Source: Planctomycetia bacterium (GTDB lineage Bacteria; Planctomycetota; UBA1135; GCA-002686595). From it: a stretch of DNA of 36,923 nucleotides. Position numbers and translations under genes: made by a program. The notes beneath the pieces were generated by a model. That model worked only from the letters and a program-made list of their open reading frames with translations, was not told the DNA's origin and did no database searches. The DNA is taken from assembly GCA_005789645.1 (NCBI GenBank), contig SXXH01000215.1:1-36923 (forward strand), written 5' to 3'. This document shows, one piece after another, positions 1-9,356 of the stretch (the first letter of the stretch is position 1; the number at the start of each line of letters is the position of its first letter).

Positions 1-1662
1 GATCCGCAGGTCGTCGCCAACCAGCTCTTCCAGTACACGCCGCTGCAGGAGACGGTCTCGATCATCAACTTGGCGGTCGACGACCGCCAGCCGCGCACGC
101 TGAACCTGCGCCAGCTGCTCGACGCGTACATCCGCCACCGGCGCGACGTCATCCGGCGCCGCACCAAGTTCCTGTTGCGCAAGGCCGAGGAGCGCAAGCA
201 CATCGTCGAGGGTCTGCGCATCGCCGTGGGCAACATCGACGAGGTCGTGCGCATCATCCGCGCCAGTTCCGATCGCGACGATGCGCGCGCCAAGCTGCGC
301 GCGGCCTTCGGGTTGTCCGAGCGCCAGTCGCAGGCCATCGTCGACATGCGCCTCGGCAGCTTGACCGGACTCGAGATCGGCAAGCTCGAGGCCGAGTACC
401 AGGAGCTGTTGGCCGAGATCGCGGACTTGAACGACATCCTGGCGCGCGAGATCCGCGTCACGAACATCATCAAGGCCGACCTCGACGAGCTGGAGGAGCT
501 CTACGGCGACGACCGCCGCACCGAGATCAGCCCCGAGGAGATCGACGGCAGCTTCGACATGGAGGAGCTGATCGCCGAGGAGATGATGGTGGTCACCGTC
601 ACGCGCGACGGTTGGATCAAGCGCACGCCGCTCGACCAGTACCGCGCGCAGCGCCGTGGTGGACAAGGCGTCAAGGGTTCGGAGGCCAAGGAGGGCGACG
701 CCACGCGTTCGGTGTTCGCCGCGGCCACCAAGGACTACCTGATGTTCTTCACGAGCCTAGGCAAGGTGCATTGGGCCAAGGTCTGGGCGATGCCCGAGGC
801 CGCGCGCGACGGCAAGGGCCGCGCCATCGGCAACTTGGTGCAGCTCGAAGCGGGCGAGAAGGTCGAAAGCGTGTTGCGCGTGCCGCACTTCGACAAGGAC
901 AACTTCGTGTTCTTCGCCACGCGCCAAGGCACGGTCAAGAAGACCTCGATGGCCTTGTTCTCGCGTCCCAAGCGCGGAGGCATCCGCGCCATCACGCTCT
1001 CCGAGGGCGATGAACTCGTCGGCGTGGCGCAGGTCAAGAAGGGCGAGACGATCCTCTTGTCCAGCGCCGGCGGCCGGACGATCCGCTTCCACGAGACCAG
1101 CGTGCGCGCCATGGGCCGCACCGCGGGTGGCGTGCGCGGGCTGCGCCTGCTTGGCGACGATCGCCTCGTGGGCCTCGTGGTCGCCGGCACGGACGGCGTG
1201 TCGGTGCTCTCCGCCTGCGCGCACGGCTACGGCAAGCGCACGGCGATCGCCGAGTACCCGATCAAGGGCCGCGGCGGCCAAGGCGTCATGGACATCAAGA
1301 CCACCGAGCGCAACGGCAAGGTGGTCGGCACGGCGCTCGTGCGCGACGGCGACGAGATCCTGTTCATCACCACCGGCGGCAAGGCCGTGCGCATGGAGGC
1401 TTCGGGCATCAACGCCATCGGCCGCAACACGCAGGGCGTGCGCCTGGTCGACTTGCGCGAGGGCGATGCGCTGGCCGGACTCGATGTCGTCAGCGAGGCC
1501 GATCTCGAGCGCTACGTCGCCGAACGCGCGGCCGCTGGGCCGGTGGAGCCGCTGCCCGACATCGAGGACGGCGGCGATGAAGATGAAGGCGACGAGGTCG
1601 GGGACCTCGTCGACGACGAGGCCGACGAGGCCGACGCGGACGCCGACGAGACGGAGGAGTGA
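1..1662 (+). CDS. gyrA: DNA gyrase subunit A, C-terminal part (5' truncated by window)
   Basis: Frame 1 is open from base 1 (DPQVVANQLFQYTPLQETVSIINLAVDDRQPRTLNLRQLLDAYIRHRRDVI...), a GyrA/ParC coiled-coil signature, followed by beta-pinwheel repeats with a GyrA-box-like QRRGGQG; acidic C-terminal tail. Confidence 0.93.
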   Translation, partial: DPQVVANQLFQYTPLQETVSIINLAVDDRQPRTLNLRQLLDAYIRHRRDVIRRRTKFLLRKAEERKHIVEGLRIAVGNIDEVVRIIRASSDRDDARAKLRAAFGLSERQSQAIVDMRLGSLTGLEIGKLEAEYQELLAEIADLNDILAREIRVTNIIKADLDELEELYGDDRRTEISPEEIDGSFDMEELIAEEMMVVTVTRDGWIKRTPLDQYRAQRRGGQGVKGSEAKEGDATRSVFAAATKDYLMFFTSLGKVHWAKVWAMPEAARDGKGRAIGNLVQLEAGEKVESVLRVPHFDKDNFVFFATRQGTVKKTSMALFSRPKRGGIRAITLSEGDELVGVAQVKKGETILLSSAGGRTIRFHETSVRAMGRTAGGVRGLRLLGDDRLVGLVVAGTDGVSVLSACAHGYGKRTAIAEYPIKGRGGQGVMDIKTTERNGKVVGTALVRDGDEILFITTGGKAVRMEASGINAIGRNTQGVRLVDLREGDALAGLDVVSEADLERYVAERAAAGPVEPLPDIEDGGDEDEGDEVGDLVDDEADEADADADETEE

Positions 1663-1665
1663 TTC

Positions 1666-2109
1666 ATGGGCCTGAAGGAACGCTTCGAAGCCGACGTGAA
1701 GGAAGCCATGCGCGCCAAGAACGAAGTGGCGCGCGACACGCTGCGACTGCTGCTGGCCGAGTTCAAGCGCCTGGAAGTGCAGGAAGGCAAGCAGTTGACG
1801 CCGGAGTTGGAGCTCGAGGTCCTGCTCAAGGCCGTCAAGCAGCGCCAGCAGTCGATCGACGAGTACGAGAAGGCCCAGCGCCCCGAGCTCGCCGCCAAGG
1901 AGAAGGCCGAACAGGTCTTCATCCAAGGCTACTTGCCGAAGGCCATGGACGAGGACGAGGCGCGCGCAGCGCTCAAGATGTTGATCGCCGAGACGGGCGC
2001 CGCCTCGAAGAAGGACGCCGGTCTGGTGATGAAGGCCGTCATGGCCAAGCATCGCGGCGTGCTCGACGGCAAGTTGGCGCAGAAGCTGCTCGGCGAGTTG
2101 TTGCCCTGA
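1666..2109 (+). CDS. yqeY: GatB/YqeY domain-containing protein
   Basis: 147 aa MGLKERFEADVKEAMRAKNEVARDTLRLLLAEFKRLE...QGYLPKAMDEDE...DAGLVMKAVMAKHRGVLDGKLAQKLLGELLP, typical YqeY pattern; 3 bp after gyrA. Confidence 0.9.
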   Translation: MGLKERFEADVKEAMRAKNEVARDTLRLLLAEFKRLEVQEGKQLTPELELEVLLKAVKQRQQSIDEYEKAQRPELAAKEKAEQVFIQGYLPKAMDEDEARAALKMLIAETGAASKKDAGLVMKAVMAKHRGVLDGKLAQKLLGELLP

Positions 2110-2408
2110 GCTTGGTTGTTGCCCTGAGCGGCGTTGTTGCCCTGAGCGGCAAGGACCGCGCATGGATGCGCGCACGGCGTTCAAGCGCTGGCCGACGGGC
2201 GCCAGGCCCGTGAAGGAGACGAAGCCGCAGCGGGCCGAAAGGTCGCGCGGCGGCCTCGACCGCCGCGAGGACTGGCCCAACGCCATCACGCCCACGGCCG
2301 TCGAATTCCGGCTGTTGGGGTTCCGACCTCCACGCAAGCGCCTGTTGGCGGACTGAAGCCACGCGCACCGCTCTGGTTCGCGCGCGTGCGCGGTTGCAGA
2401 CTCATGGC

Positions 2409-4034
2409 ATGAGCCATGCCGAGTCCGACCACCTCGTCGCGCGCCACACCGGGCTGGTGGCGCGCGCCGCGTGGATCTCGGGCCTGACGCTCGCTTCGCG
2501 CCTCGTGGGTTATGCGCGCGAAACCTTGGTGGCGGGCCTCTTCGGCGACAAGAGCGCCGCCCTCGATGCCTTCGTCACGGCCTGGCGCATCCCCAACCTG
2601 TTCCGCGGGTTGATGGGCGAAGGCGCCATCGCCACGGCCATGCAAACCGAGCTGACGCGCTCCGAGCACGAGCGCGGCGTCGCCAGCTCGAACGCGCTGT
2701 TCCGGGGGCTGTTCCTGCTCGTGGGAGCAGCCAGCGCGGTCTTGGTGGGGGTCCTCGTGTTGTGCGTGCTCTCCATGCCGGACCGCATGCCGGTGACGGA
2801 TTGGCCATGGCTCGGCTCCGACCCAGGACCAGTGCGCGAACTCGTCGCGCGCATGTTGCCCTTCGTCGTCTTCGCCTGCCTCGCCGCGGTCGCGGGTGGC
2901 GCTCTGCAGGTTCGCGCGCGCTTCGTCGCGTGGGCTGCGGCGCCGGCGTTGATGAACCTCGCTTGGATCGCAGCCCTGCTGTGGACGGCTTCGCGCCACG
3001 GTTGGACGGCGCTGGTCGGTGCGGCCGAGCTCGAACGCCAGCTCGCCATGGCCCGGGACCTCGCTTGGCTGGTGCTGGGCGCGGGTTCTGTCCTGCTCTT
3101 CGCGCAGCTCCCATCTGTGGCGAGCGAAGGCCTGCTGCGCCGGACGGCGCCGATCCCGTGGAAGGAGGTGCGCGGCGTCTTCGCGCGCAGCGTGCCCATC
3201 GCCATCGGCGTGGCGGTGTTCCAAGTGAATATCTTCGTCGCCGGGCTGTACGCCGAAGCCTTGCTCGCCGACGGCGGCCCATCGATCTTCTGGTGGGTGA
3301 CTCGCTTGCAGCAGCTGCCTCTGTCGCTCGTCTCGGTCGCGGCGGCCAGTGCGGTGTTTCCCTTGCTCGCGGCGCATGCTTCGCGCGGCGAGCTGGTCGC
3401 GTGCGCCAAGCTCCACAAGGACACGCACCACGCGATCTTGTTCCTCGCCCTGCCGGCGACGGCCAGTCTGGTGGCCATCGCACCCGAGATCATGTCGGCA
3501 TGCTTCGAACGCGGCGCGTTCGGCTCGGAGGGCGTCCAGCGCGGCGGCGACGCGTTGCGCTGGCTGGCCTTGGCCATCGTGCCGGTGGGGGCCGCGAGCT
3601 GGTGCGCGCGGGCGCACTACGCCTTGGGGGAGACGCGTACGCCGCTTCTGGCGGCCTTTGCGAGCGCCGGAGTGAATCTGGTCGCGGCGCCGGTGTTCAT
3701 CCTCCAACTAGGCATGGATGTGGCCGGGCTGTGCGCCGCCAGCGCCTTGGCGGCGGCGGTCCAAATGGTGATTCTGGGCCTCTCCTTGCGACGGCTGCTC
3801 CCGAGAACGGGAGAGCCCCGCTGGCGTCGCCTGTTGCTTCCGATCGTCCTCGGGCTCGTCACGGCCTTCGTGGCCCGCGCAGTCTTCATCACGGCTTCAT
3901 CTGGCCCGACGACCGTCCTGCACCTCATCGTTGCAATTATTTGCGGCACAGCCACTTACATTCTTGGCTCCGCGCTGGCCGGTAGTCCCGAGCTAGTGGG
4001 TTTGCGAGCCCGGTTCGCACGTCGCCGGCCCTGA
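2409..4034 (+). CDS. murJ: Lipid II flippase MurJ (MviN family)
   Basis: Multi-TM protein with MurJ N-terminal signature (LTLASRLVGYARETLVAGLFGDKSAALDAFVTAWRIPNLFRGLMGEGAIATA). ORF extends to TTG 2394; ATG 2409 is my preferred start. Confidence 0.93.
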   Translation: MSHAESDHLVARHTGLVARAAWISGLTLASRLVGYARETLVAGLFGDKSAALDAFVTAWRIPNLFRGLMGEGAIATAMQTELTRSEHERGVASSNALFRGLFLLVGAASAVLVGVLVLCVLSMPDRMPVTDWPWLGSDPGPVRELVARMLPFVVFACLAAVAGGALQVRARFVAWAAAPALMNLAWIAALLWTASRHGWTALVGAAELERQLAMARDLAWLVLGAGSVLLFAQLPSVASEGLLRRTAPIPWKEVRGVFARSVPIAIGVAVFQVNIFVAGLYAEALLADGGPSIFWWVTRLQQLPLSLVSVAAASAVFPLLAAHASRGELVACAKLHKDTHHAILFLALPATASLVAIAPEIMSACFERGAFGSEGVQRGGDALRWLALAIVPVGAASWCARAHYALGETRTPLLAAFASAGVNLVAAPVFILQLGMDVAGLCAASALAAAVQMVILGLSLRRLLPRTGEPRWRRLLLPIVLGLVTAFVARAVFITASSGPTTVLHLIVAIICGTATYILGSALAGSPELVGLRARFARRRP

Positions 4035-4062
4035 GGCTCCCATGTGTAGGGGCCGCACGCGC

Positions 4063-4082
4063 ACCACTGTGCAATATGTGGT
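4063..4082. promoter_or_regulatory. Dyad ACCAC-N10-GTGGT in the long murJ-nrdJ intergenic region (possible operator)
   Basis: ACCACTGTGCAATATGTGGT read directly; AT-richer than surroundings; upstream of nrdJ. Confidence 0.3.
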
Positions 4083-4286
4083 ACTGTTGTAAGCGACGGA
4101 CCCACTAGGGGTTGGGGCTGGAAACGCGAGATTTTTAGAAACAGGCGCCGGTCTCGATGGCAGAATCCGCACCACGCAGCCGGTCGGGCGGTTGCGCCCC
4201 ACGACCACTAGACACATCGCCTAAACCAACTGCAGCCAAGAGCTTATAGCTGAGCTAGCCCTCTACTGCCTGGTCTAGACCCTTCA

Positions 4287-4312
4287 ACCGCGGGTGCGTT
4301 TGCGCCCGCGGT
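4287..4312 (+). promoter_or_regulatory. Leader hairpin upstream of nrdJ
   Basis: ACCGCGGG / CCCGCGGT perfect 8-bp stem, 10-nt loop, about 50 nt before the likely GTG start at 4363. Confidence 0.4.
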
Positions 4313-4362
4313 GGTGTCACCTCGCCCCCAAGTCGCCCCCGTCCTACGGAAGTCCTGAAGCT

Positions 4363-6954
4363 GTGAACCCCATCGTCCCCTCGCTCCAGAAGGGCGGCCG
4401 TGCCGCCGAGCCCAAGACCGTGGATGCCCTCGCCGAACTGCAAGCGGTTGCTCCCCCGAGCGACTTGCCGGATCCGCAACTGACGGAGAACGCCGTCAAG
4501 GTGCTCGAACGCCGCTATCTCAAGAAGGACGCGAACTCGGGCAAGATCTGCGAGACGCCGCGCGAGATGTTCTGGCGCGTCGCGACCTGCGTGGCGCATG
4601 CCGACCTGACGCTGCCGGGCGGCTCGGCCGACAAGGCCCTCGCCGTGGCGCGCGAGTTCTACACGCTGATGGCCAAGTGCCTGTTCATGCCGAACAGCCC
4701 GACGCTCATGAACGCCGGCCGCGAGATGGGCATGCTCTCGGCTTGCTTCGTGCTGCCGGTCGAAGACTCGATCGAAGGCATCTTCGACTCGATCAAGGCC
4801 ACGGCCATGATCCAGAAGGCGGGCGGAGGCACGGGTTTCTCGTTCTCGCGCCTGCGTCCGCAGGGCGACCTCGTGCGCAGCTCGGGCGGCACGACCGAAG
4901 GCCCGCTGTCCTTCATCCAAGTCTTCTCGAAGGCCACCGACGCCATCCAGCAAGGTGCGTTCCGCCGCGGCGCGAACATGGGCATCCTGCGCGTCGACCA
5001 CCCGGATGTCCTGCGCTTCGTCAACATCAAGGACGACCTGAGCCAGCTGACGAACTACAACATCAGCATCACGGTCACCAACCGGTTCATCGACGAGCTG
5101 CGTTCGAACCCGAACACGCCGCACATGGTCATGAACCCGCGGACCAAGCAGTGGTCCAAGCTCGAGAAGACCGACGACAAGGGCAAGTCCACCGGTGAAG
5201 TCGTCACGGTCGGCGAGCTGTGGAACATGATCATCGAGCACGCCTGGAAGACGGGCGAGCCGGGCGTCGTCTTCATCGACCGCGTCAACGAGAAGAATCC
5301 GATCAAGAACGTCGGCTTGATCGAGGCGACGAACCCCTGCGGCGAGCAACCGCTGCACCCCTACGACAGCTGCAACCTGGGTTCGGTCAACCTGGGCGCG
5401 CTGGTCAAGGGCGAAGGCGGCAACGCGCGCTTCGACTGGGACGAGTACAAGTCGATCATCCACACGACGACGCGCTTCCTCGACAACGTGATCGAGGTCA
5501 ACAAGTACCCGCTGCCGCAGATCGACAACATGTCGAAGACCACGCGCCGCATCGGACTCGGCGTGATGGGCTTCGCGGACGCGCTGTACAAGCTCAACAT
5601 CGCCTACAACAGCGAGCAGGGCACGGCCTTCGGCGAGCGCATCATGCAGGTGCTCAACGACGAGTCTCACCTCGCCTCCGAGATCCTGGCCGAGGAACGC
5701 GGCGTGTTCCCGGCGTGGGAGGGCAGCGATTGGGAGAAGGCCGGCCGCCGCCTGCGCAACAGCTACACCACGACGGTCGCGCCGACCGGCACCATCTCGA
5801 TCATCGCCAATTGCTCCGGCGGCATCGAGCCGATGTTCAGCCTGGCCTTCATCCGCCAGGTCATGAAGGACAACCAAGGTCGTCCGACCATCATGCGCGA
5901 GGTGAACTACGTCTTCGACGAAGTCGCCAAGGGCCGCGGGTTCTACAGCGACGAGATGATCGACGACATCGTCAAGGAAGGCACGCTTGCCTACCGTTCG
6001 GACATCCCGGACGACATCAAGCGCGTGTTCGTCACGGCGCACGACATCACGCCGTACTGGCACATGAAGATGCAGTCGGCCTTCCAACGCCACTGCGACT
6101 CGTCCATCTCGAAGACCATCAACTTCCCGCACGAAGCCTCCGTCGAGGACGTGCGCCAGATCTACGAGATGGCGATCGACGAGGACGTGAAGGGCGTCAC
6201 CGTCTACCGCGACGGTTGCCGCGACATGCAGCCGATGGCCCTCGCGGGATCGACGAGCAAGAAGGATGGCGCCGCCGCCCCGGCGACGGCCAACACCGAG
6301 GTCGCCGGCACCGCCAGCGCCACGCCTTCGTCGCTGGACGACATGCGCACGACGATGAACGCCGATGGCGAGGAGTTGTCGCCCATCAAGTTGCCGGAGA
6401 TCATGCCGTGCGTGCGCATCCGGCAGATGACGCCCTTCGGCAACATGCACGTGAAGGTGTCGGTCGACCCCGTCGCCCAGCGCGAGCGCGAGGTCTTCGC
6501 CCAGCTCGGCAAGGGCGGCGATGTCGCCAACTCGGACCTCGAGGCCATCTGCCGCATCCTCTCCCTGTGGCTGCGCTCCAACGGCAGCCTCAAGATGGCC
6601 CTCAAGCAGCTCGAGGGCATCGGCTCGTCCTTGTCGGTTCCGACCAAGGACGGCCGCATCATGTCGCTGGCCGACGGCCTCGCCACGGCGTTGAACCGCT
6701 ACCTCCAAGCCAAGGAGGAGTCGGGTTTGCACGGCCTGCTGCTCGGCGGAGCGACGCCTGACGTCGCCAAGGCTTCGAACGGCTCCAGCTCTTCGTCGAC
6801 CGGCGCCGACCTGCCGCCGTCGAGCCTCAAGGCCGCCAAGCAACCCTCGAAGTCGAGCACCCAGTACAAGCTGAAGTGCCCGGCCTGCAGCAGCAACCTC
6901 TCCTTCGAGGAGGGTTGCGTGAAGTGCCACGCCTGCGGCTTCAGCCAGTGCTGA
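4363..6954 (+). CDS. nrdJ: Vitamin B12-dependent (class II) ribonucleotide reductase
   Basis: NPCGEQPLHPYDSCNLGSVNLGAL, PTGTISIIANCSGGIEPMFSLAF, C-terminal zinc-ribbon CPACSSNLSFEEGCVKCHACGFSQC. ORF track starts at GTG 4294; GTG 4363 (MNPIVPSLQKGG) fits better. Confidence 0.93.
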   Translation: MNPIVPSLQKGGRAAEPKTVDALAELQAVAPPSDLPDPQLTENAVKVLERRYLKKDANSGKICETPREMFWRVATCVAHADLTLPGGSADKALAVAREFYTLMAKCLFMPNSPTLMNAGREMGMLSACFVLPVEDSIEGIFDSIKATAMIQKAGGGTGFSFSRLRPQGDLVRSSGGTTEGPLSFIQVFSKATDAIQQGAFRRGANMGILRVDHPDVLRFVNIKDDLSQLTNYNISITVTNRFIDELRSNPNTPHMVMNPRTKQWSKLEKTDDKGKSTGEVVTVGELWNMIIEHAWKTGEPGVVFIDRVNEKNPIKNVGLIEATNPCGEQPLHPYDSCNLGSVNLGALVKGEGGNARFDWDEYKSIIHTTTRFLDNVIEVNKYPLPQIDNMSKTTRRIGLGVMGFADALYKLNIAYNSEQGTAFGERIMQVLNDESHLASEILAEERGVFPAWEGSDWEKAGRRLRNSYTTTVAPTGTISIIANCSGGIEPMFSLAFIRQVMKDNQGRPTIMREVNYVFDEVAKGRGFYSDEMIDDIVKEGTLAYRSDIPDDIKRVFVTAHDITPYWHMKMQSAFQRHCDSSISKTINFPHEASVEDVRQIYEMAIDEDVKGVTVYRDGCRDMQPMALAGSTSKKDGAAAPATANTEVAGTASATPSSLDDMRTTMNADGEELSPIKLPEIMPCVRIRQMTPFGNMHVKVSVDPVAQREREVFAQLGKGGDVANSDLEAICRILSLWLRSNGSLKMALKQLEGIGSSLSVPTKDGRIMSLADGLATALNRYLQAKEESGLHGLLLGGATPDVAKASNGSSSSSTGADLPPSSLKAAKQPSKSSTQYKLKCPACSSNLSFEEGCVKCHACGFSQC

Positions 6955-6975
6955 TGGCCGTCGGACGCAAGGACG

Positions 6976-7025
6976 CATAGAGCAAGAGCGAATAGAGCAA
7001 GCCCCAATAGGGCAAGAACCAATAG
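6976..7025. repeat. Degenerate 15-bp tandem repeat (3 copies plus partial)
   Basis: CATAGAGCAAGAGCG / AATAGAGCAAGCCCC / AATAGGGCAAGAACC / AATAG... Confidence 0.7.
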
Positions 7026-7064
7026 CAGCGTCGCCAACCTCGACGCACGCGACTCTCTCTCCAG

Positions 7065-7097
7065 CGCGGGGCTCCATCGACGAGATGGGGCCCCGCG
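7065..7097. terminator. Bidirectional terminator between convergent nrdJ and metallophosphoesterase
   Basis: 14-bp stem CGCGGGGCTCCATC / GATGGGGCCCCGCG (one T-G wobble), loop GACGA. Confidence 0.7.
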
Positions 7098-7165
7098 TGT
7101 TCATGCAGGGCGTGGCGCGCCGCCTCGTTCACGCTCGCGTCGACGAACTCGCCTGCGTCCGGCGA

Positions 7166-9115
7166 TCAGGGACAGAAGACCACGCGCAGGCCGTCGGACA
7201 AGTTGAACCCGCTGCCCCCAGGACCGGCTGGATCGCGGAACTGCAGTTGGAAGTGCCGCACGCTGCCGGGGGCCAAGGTACCCGCGAATGGTGCCGCGTT
7301 GACATCGACCGCGCGCTCGAAGGCGCCGATGAAGTTCGAATAGAGGTACGGACCAAGCCGCTGCACCGACCCACCGACGCAACGGTATCCGTCGCCGAAG
7401 GGAACTTGGGCGGCGGCCCCACCGAAGAAGAAGATGCCCTTGCGATTCGGCGGCGCGAAGTCGACCAACAAGCGCAGGTTGTTGGCCGCGAGACTCGTGC
7501 CTCCGAGATGCGAGATGCGCGCGCCGCCGCTGAAGCTGTTGGGCGTCGAGGTGCAATAGGAGGCCGGCGGCGTGCAAGCCGCGAGACGCACCACCAGCAT
7601 CGGTCGCTCGGCGAGCTGCGGCCATTGCGACGAGCGGAACTCCCAGCGGTCCGTGCCCGCCGATTGGATCAGCCAACCAAGGTTCGCCGCGCCGTCGACC
7701 CACGCTTGCACGCTCGCTGTCACATCGAAGGTGCGCGTGGTCTTGGCGACCGCGCCGGTGGAATGGTCGGCGCTGGCGATCGCCTCGGTGCCGAGCTGCA
7801 CGCCCGCGCCGAGCGTGTTCCAAGTCGACGATTCGGTCCAAGGCACGAGCATGCGATGCAGCCGTCCGCCGGTGGCGCTGTCCGCGTTGGTGCCTTCGGT
7901 CGTCAACACGAGGAAGGCGCGCTCGATGGTTGCGCCCGGCGGGATGCGTCCGGGAGCGGAACCGACGATGTCGTCGAAGCGCAGCAAGCCCTGTTCCTTG
8001 TCCGCATCGCCATCGCAACGCACGACGGAGGCTTGGCCCAAGTTCGCGCCAGGCTGGGTGACGCCCGTGGTGCCGTCGCCGATGTAGGTGTCCTTGGTGC
8101 TCGCGTAGACTCCGTGCCCGGCATCTTGGCCTTGGCGGAAGCGCAGCGTCTCGTAGGTCGAGAGTTCCGCCACGCGCGCCTCGAGGTCGAGCGGCAGCGT
8201 GAAGTTGTCGTCCGTCGTGTTGTTGCGGTCGGGACCCGTCGAAAGGCCGGGCGTGTAGACGGGCGAGCGCGTGTCGAACTCGACGAGGTCTTGCGCGGGC
8301 CTGAACTTGACGACCCTGAACCAGCCGTTGCCACCTTCCGGATCGGCTTGGAAGTCCTGCAACACTTCGTGCACGACGCCGCCGAACGCGTTGGTCCCCG
8401 TGCGTCGGCCGTTGCCGTGGATGTGTCCGCACAAGACCATGAAGACCTGTCCGTAGGGTTCGACAACCTTGGCTCGCACTTGCGCGGCCGAGTTGTCCCC
8501 CGCGGCGTCGGGTGTGGCGCCACCCGTCGTGTAGTTGGCTGGATTGCCGGTCGAGAGGTACTCGTGCGTCGACACGATGGTGGGCAACCGCGGGCATTGC
8601 GCCATCACGGCTTGCGCCCATTCGATCGCGTCGTCGTCGGCGCGCCACTCGAGCGCGATGTGCAGCAACTCCTGGCCGCCCGCGATGAAGCGTTGGGCGT
8701 GGCTGGTGCCGTCGGGCGAGCTGGCGTGGTACCAAGGTTCGCCGACATAGCGCGACGGGCCGAACCACTGGATGTAGGCGCTCGCGCCCGAGGCCTTGTT
8801 GCTCACCGTGTCGTAGTCGTGGTTGCCGCAGGCCGCGCTGTAGGCGAAGCCCGGCACGTTGGAGATGATGTCCATCGCCTGGTCGGCGCGCGCCCATTCG
8901 GCCGAGAACGCGGAACCGTTGTCCACGATGTCGCCGACATGCGTCACGAAGACCACGCCTTCCGCTTGGCGCGCCGCGACGATGGCCTGCGTCTGCGCGA
9001 GGAAGGTCGGGAACCAGGCGATGTTCTCGGAGTAGTACTGCGTGTCAGGGATGACGGCGATGGCGAAGTCGCCGACTTGCGGCGCGATAGCCAGAGCCAG
9101 GGTTCCGAGGATCAT
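7166..9115 (-). CDS. Secreted metallophosphoesterase with DNRLRE-like region and lineage-type C-terminal module
   Basis: PDTQYYSEN..., THVGDIVDNG, ACGNHDYD, VLCGHIHGNGR calcineurin-like motifs; DNRLRE-like stretch (KDTYIGDG...LLRFDD...); C-terminus FGDGYRCVGGSVQRLG...FNLSDGLRVVFCP. Confidence 0.85.
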   Translation of the reverse strand: MILGTLALAIAPQVGDFAIAVIPDTQYYSENIAWFPTFLAQTQAIVAARQAEGVVFVTHVGDIVDNGSAFSAEWARADQAMDIISNVPGFAYSAACGNHDYDTVSNKASGASAYIQWFGPSRYVGEPWYHASSPDGTSHAQRFIAGGQELLHIALEWRADDDAIEWAQAVMAQCPRLPTIVSTHEYLSTGNPANYTTGGATPDAAGDNSAAQVRAKVVEPYGQVFMVLCGHIHGNGRRTGTNAFGGVVHEVLQDFQADPEGGNGWFRVVKFRPAQDLVEFDTRSPVYTPGLSTGPDRNNTTDDNFTLPLDLEARVAELSTYETLRFRQGQDAGHGVYASTKDTYIGDGTTGVTQPGANLGQASVVRCDGDADKEQGLLRFDDIVGSAPGRIPPGATIERAFLVLTTEGTNADSATGGRLHRMLVPWTESSTWNTLGAGVQLGTEAIASADHSTGAVAKTTRTFDVTASVQAWVDGAANLGWLIQSAGTDRWEFRSSQWPQLAERPMLVVRLAACTPPASYCTSTPNSFSGGARISHLGGTSLAANNLRLLVDFAPPNRKGIFFFGGAAAQVPFGDGYRCVGGSVQRLGPYLYSNFIGAFERAVDVNAAPFAGTLAPGSVRHFQLQFRDPAGPGGSGFNLSDGLRVVFCP

Positions 9116-9356
9116 GCAGTTGGAGTCTGCATCGGTGCGGACAAGGCTCGATCAAGTTCGCGCAAGGATGGCGAGCGCTTCGTCGATGCTTGCCTCGAGC
9201 GCGCCTCGGCTTTAAGGCGCCTTTGCAAGCTTCCGGGACCGTTGCACTTGCTCGGGGCGGCATGCCTCGGGCGAGGCTCGAGCCGATTCGTTCGACGCAA
9301 CGCGCGTCCGATCCTCGCGTCGCTCACGCAAGTCCGCAACCCAGCAGCACGACAAC

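Noticed and set aside
2162-2356. 64-aa ORF between yqeY and murJ
   Set aside because: No recognisable domain, Arg-rich composition, overlapping ORFs in other frames; not supported as a gene.
4035-4362. Cobalamin riboswitch upstream of nrdJ
   Set aside because: No B12-box or core motif that I can recognise by eye; left only as a generic structured leader.
9201-9223. GCGCCT-N8-AGGCGC / AAGGCGCCTT dyad between the divergent metallophosphoesterase and lamin-tail genes
   Set aside because: Short and GC-rich, with no second copy in the window; too weak to call an operator.
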